This document shows, piece by piece, positions 23,300-31,419 of a stretch of 44,148 nt of DNA. Both the position numbers and the translations under genes were made by a program. Below the pieces are notes generated by a model. It was not told the origin of the DNA and did not search any database. It worked only from the letters and a program-made list of their open reading frames with translations. How positions within the stretch are numbered: the stretch's first letter is position 1; each line of letters begins with the position of its first letter. Source of the stretch: an uncultured Prevotella sp. (GTDB lineage Bacteria > Bacteroidota > Bacteroidia > Bacteroidales > Bacteroidaceae); assembly GCA_937889855.1 (NCBI GenBank), contig CALBYK010000111.1:1-44148 (forward strand), given 5' to 3'.

Positions 23300-26200
23300 T
23301 TATTTATTGGTTCCTCTTATTCTTTTACGCAACTTGTTTTTAGGCTTACCAGCAGAAGATGTGTATACCTTCACTATTTCCACAATATCGTTAGAGTTGA
23401 TGACACCATCCTTGTCTATGTCCGTGGCGGCAAAGTTCAAGGCCGCCTTGCCGGTAGTGTAATACTGCACTGCAAGTGTGATGTCATCGGAGTTTACCTT
23501 TTCGTCGCCGTTTGCATCGCCATACTTGAACGTGGCTTGGCTCACCTCTCTCTTCAGCTCCTTCTGTTCTTCATTGCCAGCCATGTCAACAGCCCTGACA
23601 CAGAAGCCATAGTCGAATCCGCTGTAGCCTTTGAACTTGTATTCCGACGTTGTTATCTCGTCTTCCACCTTTGTCCAGTTGCCGCCCTCCGTGTCCTGCA
23701 CATAGAGGTTGTATTTCCATATACCGGAACGGTTGTCCTCGGCATCGAAGCGGAGCGTCACCACATTGTCCTGCATAGCGGCAAACGTTATCTCGCTCTC
23801 AGGGGCAACAGCATCAACGGTGTTGGTCCAGACGGGAGTCTCTATCGGGTCATTGCTGTCAAAGACAATCAACGCCTTATTGGATATCTCCGTTCCATCC
23901 TCAAACACGCTGTTCAACTTTATGTCAAAAGCCACCTCGCCAATACCAGACACGCCGTCATTGTTTACAGGCAAGAAGCCTTGCATCACATTGTCCGTAG
24001 ACTCCATTGTCATCGGGTCAAGCGATGTGAACAACCATGTGGCAACACCACTACTGCTGTCATACATTCCTTCCACCTGCACTATCGCATTAATGGCAGG
24101 ACGCATATCTACGGTTTTGACAAAACGTGGACTTCCGTCAAGGTCAATCATCTTGTCTCCTATCTTGATGCTTGTGGGAGCATAGCTGTTCAAGTCAAAG
24201 TGTTGCGCGTCAAGCTCATCTGTGACTCTTACAACATGAGCGGAAGCTGTGGCAAACTCCGGGTCGTTCTCAAACTCTATGCGATAGTTCATCTTCTGAA
24301 CTGCATTAGACATGAACTTGCTGCCCGACTCCGCCAAATAGCCATATATGTCATTCGGGTCAAGGGAGTTGACAGGATCGGACGGACCACCATCTGGAGG
24401 CGGACAATTCTTGTTGGGCTTTACATCTGTGCAGTTGAGATCATCTTCGATATCTTCATGATTTTCATCATACTCCTTGCGAATCTGAAGATCCTCACAG
24501 GCAGGCGACTTCATCAACGAACACAAGCCATCACTGATGGCACTCCGTCTGGGCATGTTGCTTTTGGCAGATGCCAGGCTATTCCATTCGTCAGGGCACC
24601 AAGCGTACAGATACGCTGTGGCATCAGCCTTAATCGCAATCCTTATCGTTTTTGACGTGTTTGGAGGAATATTCACAGACATGACCGTCTTGTGTGCAGC
24701 CGGATAGCCTGCCACATAATCATTGTCCACACTATGCGTGAACAGGCACATGTCTCCCACGCTTTCCTTCAAGGATGCTATCTCATTGTCACGCGCTTTA
24801 GTAAATACTTGAGGTAATTTTTTCTTGTACATCGAATACAAGTCAAACCCAGCAATATCCACCCTTTTCAAATCGTCCAGTTTTTCCGTATATACATAAA
24901 GAGGTATAGGCACTTCGTAAGCAGTCATGTTGCCATTGTTCTTCAGAGTAAGTGTGTACGTATTGCTTGTATTACGCAGATAAGCCGTTGCAAATGCTAC
25001 ATCATGATCTATGGTTATAGGTTTTGCCGTTTCGACAGTCAAACAGTTTGCTATAGCCCTTGTCTCATCCTTGAACTTAAACATAGCCTCATACTTTCCT
25101 GTCTCCACATTGCTGAAATCAAACTTGATTGCAGTTTCAGCATCATTGCTGTTGTCTATTTCACTCGCAACAATCGTGGTCGCACCATTCAACGTTACAC
25201 TTTCAAGGTCATGGAAGCCATTGCCTCTAAATGTAATCGTGCTGTACCCTCCATTGCCTACCACCTTGACATCCTGAACAATGACATCATACTTGTCAAG
25301 ATGCAGATAGTCAAGGCTGAACGTATTGTCACTTGTTCCCATTACATCATGCAACGCCACGTAATACGTGCCGTTCTCCGACGCATGAAATCCGCCATAC
25401 TCCACAGACTCCGAGCCTTCGGCACTATACACTTCCTTTCCGCCCGGCGAAAATACCTGAAGCGTACCTGCCTGACTTCCACGCACAGCAATACTGTCAC
25501 CAATGTTCGCAGAGACAGAATACCACACAACCTTGTTTTCTGCCGGCTTTTCTGAGTCTACGCTGCCTTCGACACCTGTGATTGCCTTTATTCCCTCCAC
25601 TGCCTCTGACACTTTATAGTCCACAAACTGTCGCGATGTTTCTGTCAATCGCCCAGCCACATCATAGAAGCGCATGTGAAGGTCGTTCTTTGCATACATC
25701 ATTGGCTTGCCGTCCTTGCCAACCTCAAAATGGAAACAACTGCTGCGTATCGGGCGTGGATCCACCGGCAGAAGGGTTATGAGCTTCAGAGGACTTGTGC
25801 GCTTGTCAAGCTTTGTCACCGTCCTGTTTACCTCTTCATCATTCAGCCAATAGTCGTACTGCATGATGCCGTTGCCGCCAAGCGGGGTCTTCACGAAGAA
25901 CGACGACATGACCTTTGAGCTCGTGCCGTCCTCGCCCATGAGCATATACGAAAGACGGTGGAAGCCATCGGCCAGGTTTGCCACATCAAGGTCGAAATGA
26001 TAGAGGTTGCCGTTGAGCGTTCCGGCTTCGGTATAGTGCTCGTCGCCGTCAACAGAATACAGGCACTTCATGTTCTTGCGCTCTGTACCGGTCATGGCGC
26101 GATAGAAGAATGTCTCCTTCAATCCTGTGGCCGCGCCAGATGGGGTAACAAGAAAAGCCTGTGCCTTGTGCAGCCCCACCTTCATGCCAGTGGCGTCAAG

Positions 26201-26749
26201 TGCGAAATTAACTATACCGCCATGTGTAGAGACTTTTTCCTGTTTGTACATCTCTCCGTCAACCATAAAAGCACACATCATATAGTCGATGCCTTGCGTC
26301 TGCGGCATCTTTATGAACATGCTTGTTTCTGGTGAGCTGGCGGTCTTTCCCGCCTTGGCTTGCACATGTATTATATGCATGCCGTCAGAAAGACCACTCA
26401 CGTCAATGTCAGCCTTACCATCATAAGAAGCCAGCCTTTTCCTTTGTGCTCCATCGTCAAACCAATATTCAATGTCCGTAGCGTTCTTTTGTGCAACTTT
26501 CACAAAACACCGTGTCACGGGAACGCTCCACACGCCTTTGGTATCCTTCACCTGGAAATGAACGGCATGTAGTCTCGTGTCCAACGCCCCGATATTCAGA
26601 GCCATCTGCCATGTGTTGTCTGACGACGTGCCAGTTTGCATTGTGCTCTCGTCACCGTCAAACCAGTAGCGGTATTCGTACACGGCTTGTCCCCTTGCCA
26701 TAATACACAGGCAAAGCGACAATAACAATATAAATAACTTTTTTTGCAT
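23300..26749 (-). CDS. Large secreted multidomain protein ending in a dockerin
   Basis: An 1149-residue exported protein (signal ending MARGQ). The N-terminal ~320 residues contain about three copies of a repeat with YRYWFDGD / IEYWFDDG / YDYWLNDEEV. The middle (about 370-560) holds a prepeptidase C-terminal-type beta domain and a CARDB-like stretch. From about 790, the DPNDIYGYLAESG...YRIEFENDPEFATA block is a recognised module of very large surface proteins. An Ig/FN3-like domain (YNLYVQDTEGG...FCVRAVDMAGNEE) precedes the dockerin: two Ca-binding loops, GDANGDEKVNSDD and TDIDKDGVINSND, each followed by a helix. It ends in a basic tail. It belongs to the minus-strand operon of beta-helix and sorting-domain proteins, 32 nt after the former. 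Confidence 0.82.
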   Translation of the reverse strand: MQKKLFILLLSLCLCIMARGQAVYEYRYWFDGDESTMQTGTSSDNTWQMALNIGALDTRLHAVHFQVKDTKGVWSVPVTRCFVKVAQKNATDIEYWFDDGAQRKRLASYDGKADIDVSGLSDGMHIIHVQAKAGKTASSPETSMFIKMPQTQGIDYMMCAFMVDGEMYKQEKVSTHGGIVNFALDATGMKVGLHKAQAFLVTPSGAATGLKETFFYRAMTGTERKNMKCLYSVDGDEHYTEAGTLNGNLYHFDLDVANLADGFHRLSYMLMGEDGTSSKVMSSFFVKTPLGGNGIMQYDYWLNDEEVNRTVTKLDKRTSPLKLITLLPVDPRPIRSSCFHFEVGKDGKPMMYAKNDLHMRFYDVAGRLTETSRQFVDYKVSEAVEGIKAITGVEGSVDSEKPAENKVVWYSVSANIGDSIAVRGSQAGTLQVFSPGGKEVYSAEGSESVEYGGFHASENGTYYVALHDVMGTSDNTFSLDYLHLDKYDVIVQDVKVVGNGGYSTITFRGNGFHDLESVTLNGATTIVASEIDNSNDAETAIKFDFSNVETGKYEAMFKFKDETRAIANCLTVETAKPITIDHDVAFATAYLRNTSNTYTLTLKNNGNMTAYEVPIPLYVYTEKLDDLKRVDIAGFDLYSMYKKKLPQVFTKARDNEIASLKESVGDMCLFTHSVDNDYVAGYPAAHKTVMSVNIPPNTSKTIRIAIKADATAYLYAWCPDEWNSLASAKSNMPRRSAISDGLCSLMKSPACEDLQIRKEYDENHEDIEDDLNCTDVKPNKNCPPPDGGPSDPVNSLDPNDIYGYLAESGSKFMSNAVQKMNYRIEFENDPEFATASAHVVRVTDELDAQHFDLNSYAPTSIKIGDKMIDLDGSPRFVKTVDMRPAINAIVQVEGMYDSSSGVATWLFTSLDPMTMESTDNVMQGFLPVNNDGVSGIGEVAFDIKLNSVFEDGTEISNKALIVFDSNDPIETPVWTNTVDAVAPESEITFAAMQDNVVTLRFDAEDNRSGIWKYNLYVQDTEGGNWTKVEDEITTSEYKFKGYSGFDYGFCVRAVDMAGNEEQKELKREVSQATFKYGDANGDEKVNSDDITLAVQYYTTGKAALNFAATDIDKDGVINSNDIVEIVKVYTSSAGKPKNKLRKRIRGTNK

Positions 26750-26781
26750 AAGTGTATTTATGCTTTAAATCTAACGTCGGT

Positions 26782-27762
26782 TTACTCCGCACTCTTCACC
26801 TCAATGTCAACACTCAGTTTGCCGTCTGCCGTAGTCTTGGCTGCAACGTTGAACTTGCTGATTTGAGGGTTGGTCGGAGTCGGGTCGTAAGGAATACTGC
26901 CTCCATAAATTCCTACTTCAGTGCCGTCCGTGCCTTTCATTATGGACTTTGCCTCTTCGGTGAGTTTATAGTCGTTGTCGTCGGAATAGGTGAGCAGATT
27001 CTTTACGCGCTCGTCATCCGTTGACAACTGTACATTGGTATTGTTGGGACAATCCAATTGGGAAGAACTAAGATACAAGTTGTTGTACATTGTCATCGAA
27101 TTTCTATACGCATAAGGTTCTATCAACACACAATTCTTATATTCCGAATTATCGCACAAGCCTGTACTACCATTATTTCTTCCAACAAGGCAGTTCTTAA
27201 AACTATAGTTATTGCCATTTATATACGAAACAATACAGTTTTGGAATGTGGCGGAATTGTTGGATTCATACGAGCCTGAATACGTCTCTGTAATTCTACA
27301 ATGAATAAACGTCAAGTCTGTTCCATAAAATTCTATGCCAGTTATACTAATCTTTCTTATCCTATCTTTTAGAAACATCGCGTTCTTCAGTTTAGCGATG
27401 GTTATCTGTTGGTTGGAATAAATGCCCTCAATTGTCAGCCGGTCTGTCACTTCATCATCAATCGTGATTTTGAAATCGTTTGCCAGCACTGTCGGCTCCG
27501 TCTGCGTCGCGGCATCCAGCGTCATACCGGCACCACGGAGAGTGACAGCCTTGGTTATATCGACAGAAAGAAACGTTCCTGACGACAACGTGATGACATC
27601 GCCGTTGGCGGCAGCCTCATGCGCCTGTTGCAAAGCTGTTGAACCATAGAATGTTGAGACAGTGCCCTCGTGGTTGAGAGTTGCCAACAGGGATGTCTGA
27701 GCCTTGGCTTTAATGACACACATCGCCACTAAAGCAATAAAGAAAACGATAAACTTTTTCAT
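26782..27762 (-). CDS. Secreted beta-helix (pectate-lyase-fold) protein
   Basis: A 326-residue exported protein (signal ending VIKAKAQ). The segment ALQQAHEAAANGDVITLSSG followed by TKAVTLRGAG is the entry motif of Bacteroidetes parallel beta-helix proteins; short strand repeats rich in Asn follow (FQNCIVSYING, YSFKNCLVGRN, YKNCVLIEP). No catalytic lyase residues can be named, so it may bind instead of cleave. The C-terminus (ISKFNVAAKTTADGKLSVDIEVKSAE) is a short extra strand domain. It is the first gene of the operon and is preceded by a leader of about 430 nt. Confidence 0.78.
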   Translation of the reverse strand: MKKFIVFFIALVAMCVIKAKAQTSLLATLNHEGTVSTFYGSTALQQAHEAAANGDVITLSSGTFLSVDITKAVTLRGAGMTLDAATQTEPTVLANDFKITIDDEVTDRLTIEGIYSNQQITIAKLKNAMFLKDRIRKISITGIEFYGTDLTFIHCRITETYSGSYESNNSATFQNCIVSYINGNNYSFKNCLVGRNNGSTGLCDNSEYKNCVLIEPYAYRNSMTMYNNLYLSSSQLDCPNNTNVQLSTDDERVKNLLTYSDDNDYKLTEEAKSIMKGTDGTEVGIYGGSIPYDPTPTNPQISKFNVAAKTTADGKLSVDIEVKSAE

Positions 27763-28199
27763 AAACGTTTAGGGTTTATATGCGCTTATAGACTCTTCGG
27801 ATTCAGCTGTTTCTAAATAGTTTTTGGTTTGAGATAATCACATACGAAAAAAGGCGCAGGAGTCTGTTTCTTGCTTATCTCAAGGACACCGGCCTTCGCA
27901 TTGCCTACCCAACCGAGATAAGCAACGCAGCCAGCCCACGCCCATGTACGTATACATACAGCCATAGCTATGACACCAATATACGTACCAACCCTACCCA
28001 TACTGACATACAGGCACAATCGGATACGACAATTGATGCAGACCATAGCCTACAATAATCGTACTAAACGCAGGCGTTTCTCGTTGCCTAATCTTCGGTT
28101 GGATTGGAAGTTGCGAAGTTCGTGTCCTTAAAGATCAGCGTCTGAAAACGCCATTTCCCATAAAGATGCCTACCACTTTCCCCACTGGGACTGGCATGC
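27763..28199 (-). ncRNA. Long structured 5' leader of the beta-helix/dockerin operon (candidate cis-RNA)
   Basis: The promoter at 28205-28235 places the transcript start near 28199, 437 nt upstream of the first ATG. The leader has strong pairing options: TTGCTTATCTC (27871-27881) with GAGATAAGCAA (27915-27925), perfect 11-bp arms; TACGTATA with TATACGTA; GGCGTTT with AAACGCC; and AAGGACAC near the 5' end with GTGTCCTT near the 3' end. A T6 tract (27847-27852 complement) follows a GC-rich stretch and could act as a terminator/antiterminator. A 77-codon open frame (27813-28046) exists but its composition (many Cys, Trp, Tyr) and lack of homology suggest that it is incidental, or a leader peptide at most. 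Confidence 0.55.
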
Positions 28200-28204
28200 A
28201 CGTG

Positions 28205-28235
28205 CAAAGTTAGGAAAATATTTTAACTATACAAA
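28205..28235 (-). promoter_or_regulatory. Promoter of the beta-helix/dockerin operon
   Basis: On the minus strand TTTG (28232-28235), 19 nt, TAACTTTG (28205-28212): full match to the Bacteroidetes consensus. The -33 box starts one base after the T-tract of the upstream citrate lyase terminator. Confidence 0.8.
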
Positions 28236-28236
28236 T

Positions 28237-28321
28237 AAAAAATGCACGCAATCCGTGCTGTTTTGCTGAATTTTGAACTAAGACAGTACAAAACAAGGCA
28301 AAACGGCACGAATTGCGTGCA
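28237..28321 (-). terminator. Intrinsic terminator of the citrate lyase operon
   Basis: On the minus strand the arms at 28321-28298 and 28266-28243 pair over 24 nt (22 Watson-Crick, one G-U, one mismatch) and are followed directly by six T (28242-28237). A textbook Rho-independent terminator with an unusually long loop (31 nt). Confidence 0.85.
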
Positions 28322-28326
28322 ACAAC

Positions 28327-28352
28327 TGGGAGTGAGGGCACCCCCTCTCCCA
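28327..28352. repeat. Short GC palindrome at the 3' end of citF
   Basis: TGGGAG...CTCTCCCA, an imperfect palindrome sharing the outer part (CCCCCTCTCCCA) with the REP-like unit at 33490-33516. It begins one base after the citF stop codon, so it may act as an mRNA 3' stabiliser. Confidence 0.5.
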
Positions 28353-28353
28353 T

Positions 28354-29892
28354 TTATTCGATGTTCTTTATCACGTCGAGCACCTCGCCCCTGCGACCGA
28401 GCACCACGCCAACCACCTTGTCGCCGAAGGGCAACGGTGCCGGGGTGCCGATGATGCGGAGAGCGCGGTCGCGCAGTTCCTCAAGCGTGACGAGCCTCAG
28501 TCCTGCGGCACGCAGACGCTCGGCTATCTCCGGGCGTGCCGGGTTGACGGCGATGCCGTATTCCGTTACGACTACGTCTACCGAGCTTCCCGGGGTGATA
28601 AGTGTTGTCACCTCATTGACGATGCACGGTATTCTGCCACGCAGCAATGGGCACACGATGATGGAGAGGGCGGAGTCCTCAGCCGTGTCGGGATGTCCGC
28701 CAATGGCTCCGCGAATGATGCCGTCGCTGCCGACGAGCACATTGACGTTGAAGTTGACGTCCACCTCAAGAGCCGACAGTATAACGATGTCGAGATAGTG
28801 GGTGGCCGAGCCTTGCTCCTGGGCACTGGCATACTCGTAGGCAGCCACTTCCTTGTGCTTGGGGTCGTTCTTGAGCGACTCTGCCGCCACCTTGTCGAAC
28901 GACTGCACGTCGACAAGACGGTCTATCAACCCCTCCTCGTGCATCTTCACCATGTGGGCGGTGATGCCGCCAAGGGCGAACGAGGCGGTTATGCCCTGGT
29001 CGATCATGCTCTGGCGTATGTACTTCACAGCAGCGAGCGATGCACCGCCCGTACCTGTCTGTATGGAGAAGCCCTGGCGGAAATAACCGCTGGCGAGTAT
29101 CACGCGGGCAGCCTGCTTGGCGAGCAGAATGTCGCGCGGGTTCTTGGTGTCGCGTATGGCGCCCGAGGCAATCTTGGAGGAGTCGCCCACGGAGTCAACC
29201 TCAACCACAAAGTCGACGTCATGCTCAGATATTGAGTTGGGCGTGTTAGGGTAAGCCACAAGGTCGTCGGTGAGAATCACCACCTTGTCGGCGTAGCGTG
29301 CGTCGGGCAGCGCGTATCCCAACGAGCCGCAGATGCTCTTTGCGTGCTCAGAGCGCGAGTAGCCGCAGGCATTGCCGAGCGAGTCGCTCGACGACGCGCC
29401 GAGAAACGCCACGTCAATGTGTAGCTCGCCCGAGGCAATGGCGGCGCCACGGTTGCCGTGGGATCGGAAAATGACAGGCTTGTCCATCAGTCCGTGAGAT
29501 ATATCCTTGGCGAGTTCACCACGCAGGCCAGAGGTGGATATCTGCGCTATCACGCCATTCTTGATGTGCTGGATTAGCGGCTCGTGCACGTCCTGCAGAC
29601 TCGACGCAGCCAGGTGCAAGCCCTTGAAGCCCATAGCGGCGAGCTTGTCCACCACCATGTTCACCACCTTGTCGCCGCCACGGAAATGATGGTGGAACGA
29701 TATGGTCATACCGTCGCGCAGTCCGGAGCGGCGTATAGCCTCCTCAAGGGTGACGAGCTTGGGACTCTTCTGTTGCAGTTCCATACGCGGAGTGATGTCC
29801 TTGAAGTCGTGCTCCACATTATTATATACACTCTTTCCCATTGCCTGGGCAACCTGCCCGGCGATGCTCTGTCTTTCTTTCAATGTGCTCAT
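28354..29892 (-). CDS. citF: Citrate lyase alpha subunit (citrate CoA-transferase)
   Basis: A 512-residue CitF, the subunit that exchanges acetyl for citryl on the acyl carrier protein. Family landmarks: SFHHHFRGGD near the N-terminus, the Gly/Ala-rich middle (HGNRGAAIASGELHIDVAFLGA), the GTGGASLAAVKYIRQ block and the terminal VTEYGIAVNPARPEIAERL, all as in E. coli CitF (510 residues). The ATG overlaps the stop of citE (ATGA). With citE and citD it forms cytosolic citrate lyase: citrate to oxaloacetate plus acetate. The operon ends with a strong terminator. Confidence 0.97.
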   Translation of the reverse strand: MSTLKERQSIAGQVAQAMGKSVYNNVEHDFKDITPRMELQQKSPKLVTLEEAIRRSGLRDGMTISFHHHFRGGDKVVNMVVDKLAAMGFKGLHLAASSLQDVHEPLIQHIKNGVIAQISTSGLRGELAKDISHGLMDKPVIFRSHGNRGAAIASGELHIDVAFLGASSSDSLGNACGYSRSEHAKSICGSLGYALPDARYADKVVILTDDLVAYPNTPNSISEHDVDFVVEVDSVGDSSKIASGAIRDTKNPRDILLAKQAARVILASGYFRQGFSIQTGTGGASLAAVKYIRQSMIDQGITASFALGGITAHMVKMHEEGLIDRLVDVQSFDKVAAESLKNDPKHKEVAAYEYASAQEQGSATHYLDIVILSALEVDVNFNVNVLVGSDGIIRGAIGGHPDTAEDSALSIIVCPLLRGRIPCIVNEVTTLITPGSSVDVVVTEYGIAVNPARPEIAERLRAAGLRLVTLEELRDRALRIIGTPAPLPFGDKVVGVVLGRRGEVLDVIKNIE

Positions 29893-30779
29893 GCCAAGTC
29901 CTCCTCTTTAATTACTCCCGATGCCAACGCGAGGTCAATCACGCGCTGAGCGCGGATAACCACCGGACGGTCAACCATTTTACCATTTACAGCTATCACA
30001 CCCGAGCCCTTGCGCTCAGCCTCCTTTATGGCAGCAATCACGGCAAGAGCCTTGTCGATGGCTTTCTGGTTTGGAGTGAACACCTCGTTGATTATCTCTA
30101 TCTGCCGCGGATTGATAATCGACTTGCCGTCGAAGCCAAGCTGGTGGATAAGCTCCACCTCCTTGCGGAAGGTTTCCATGTCGTTGAGATTGGAGTAGAC
30201 GGTGTCGAGGGCATCAATGCCGGCGGCACGTGCCGCCACGACAATGGTCTGGCGCGCCATGAGCAGCTCCATGCCCTCTGGCGAGCGCTGCGTCTTGAGA
30301 TTGGCGCAATAGTCTTCGGCGCCGAGAGCTATGCCCATCATGCGCTTCGAGGCTTTGGCTATGGCGTAGGCATTGACCACTCCGAGCGTGCTCTCTATGG
30401 CAGCCATTATCTGCGTGCGGCCCACACAGCCTATCTCGCGCTCCACCTTCTCTATCTCGCGCTCCACCTCAACTACCTCCTCGGCAGTCTCGGTCTTAGG
30501 CATGCGTATCACGTCGACGCCCGCCTTCACCACAGCCTCTATGTCCTTCTTGCCGTAAGGAGTGGAGAGCGGATTGATGCGCACCACCATCTCCGTCTTG
30601 CCGTAGTCAATCGACTTCAGCGCGTTGTACACAAGCAGACGTGCCGTGTCCTTCTCAGCCATGGTGACTGAGTCCTCAAGGTCGAGCATTATTGAGTCAG
30701 GACCGTAAATGTACGCGTCCTGCATCATGCCGGGGTTGTTGCCCGGCACGAACATCATGGTTCTTCTTAGTCGTTTCAT
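29889..30779 (-). CDS. citE: Citrate lyase beta subunit (citryl-ACP lyase)
   Basis: A 296-residue CitE, a TIM-barrel C-C lyase that splits citryl-ACP into oxaloacetate and acetyl-ACP. Typical segments: MFVPGNNPGMM, the Mg-site acidic run LDLEDSVTMAEKD, VVRINPLST, and QTIVVAARAAGIDALDTVYSN with GFDGKSIINPRQIEIIN. The length agrees with E. coli CitE (302). It starts 22 nt after citD and overlaps citF, so D-E-F are one transcript from the promoter at 31119-31148. A malyl-CoA or citramalyl-CoA lyase of the same superfamily is excluded by the citD/citF neighbours. Confidence 0.97.
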   Translation of the reverse strand: MKRLRRTMMFVPGNNPGMMQDAYIYGPDSIMLDLEDSVTMAEKDTARLLVYNALKSIDYGKTEMVVRINPLSTPYGKKDIEAVVKAGVDVIRMPKTETAEEVVEVEREIEKVEREIGCVGRTQIMAAIESTLGVVNAYAIAKASKRMMGIALGAEDYCANLKTQRSPEGMELLMARQTIVVAARAAGIDALDTVYSNLNDMETFRKEVELIHQLGFDGKSIINPRQIEIINEVFTPNQKAIDKALAVIAAIKEAERKGSGVIAVNGKMVDRPVVIRAQRVIDLALASGVIKEEDLA

Positions 30780-30801
30780 AGCGAATTCGGATTTTTAGTT
30801 G

Positions 30802-31083
30802 CTAATCTTTCCACACATCCTGTCCCGTTGCCCTCACGGCAGCCGCCGTTGTGCGGGCGCGTATGGTGCAGTCGAGAGCTCCCTTGTCGGTGGCGTGCAC
30901 CTCTGCCCGGGTGATACCGAGCCCTAAGAGAGTGTCGCTTATCACCGACTTTATCTGGTCGCCAAACTGGTAGGCGACGGAACTTTGTAGCTGGATGTCG
31001 AGCCCCTCACGGTCGGTTGGGGCTATTTGAATAAGGATGTCGCCGGACTCAAGAGTGCCGGCTGTCGCTTGTTTTAGTTCCAT
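30802..31083 (-). CDS. citD: Citrate lyase acyl carrier protein (gamma subunit)
   Basis: A 93-residue CitD. The prosthetic-group serine is S13 in AGTLESGDILI, matching Ser14 of E. coli CitD. It carries the 2'-(5''-phosphoribosyl)-3'-dephospho-CoA group made by the CitG part of the fusion protein and attached by CitX, both encoded by the divergent operon. First gene of the minus-strand operon with a leader of about 30 nt. Confidence 0.96.
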   Translation of the reverse strand: MELKQATAGTLESGDILIQIAPTDREGLDIQLQSSVAYQFGDQIKSVISDTLLGLGITRAEVHATDKGALDCTIRARTTAAAVRATGQDVWKD

Positions 31084-31118
31084 AGGTTGAAGGTTTTTAG
31101 TTGGTTAGTTTCACGGGG

Positions 31119-31148
31119 TAAAGATACAACTTTTGCACGACATGACAA
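31119..31148 (-). promoter_or_regulatory. Promoter of citDEF, with shared start-site motif
   Basis: On the minus strand TTG (31146-31148), 19 nt, TATCTTTA (31119-31126), then CCCCGTGAAA. The 18 nt TATCTTTAC(A/C)CCGTGAAA (31109-31126) recur with one difference at the divergent citX promoter, a probable common operator. Confidence 0.75.
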
Positions 31149-31288
31149 GCGTTTCACACAGAAAAAAAAATTTTTCATGTTGTGCCACCGCCTACGCAAG
31201 TGGCTCGGGGCAAAGGCTCTGAGAACAAGCGTCATACTTATAGAAACTTCAGTATTTAATTAAAAGAGTCAAAATCATAGCAAAAACC
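31149..31288. other. Spacer between the divergent citrate promoters
   Basis: Contains an A9-T5 tract (about 31162-31176), a 5-bp inverted repeat GCCAC/GTGGC (31186-31204 region) and AT-rich sequence. It is the natural place for activator sites, but I see no site I can name. Confidence 0.4.
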
Positions 31289-31319
31289 TTTGCTTGTATT
31301 ATAAAAAACTGTATCTTTA
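31289..31319 (+). promoter_or_regulatory. Promoter of citX-citCG, with shared start-site motif
   Basis: TTTG (31289-31292), 19 nt, TATCTTTA (31312-31319), then CACCGTGAAA. Transcription should begin near 31326, so the in-frame ATG at 31294 is not transcribed and the start at 31420 is preferred. Confidence 0.8.
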
Positions 31320-31419
31320 CACCGTGAAAGAGAAGTCCGCGTCGCCTATGTGTTTTGTGCGGACACAGACCAGAAAATGCTTAAACCTGCTACTATTAAC
31401 ATTACAGAAAGACATAAAC

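Noticed and set aside
27813..28046. 77-residue protein in the long leader
   Set aside because: Unusual composition and no family; the RNA structure explains the region better. Kept only as a possible leader peptide.
29841..30671. 276-codon plus-strand frame opposite citE
   Set aside because: His/Leu-rich shadow of citE; CitE is unambiguous.
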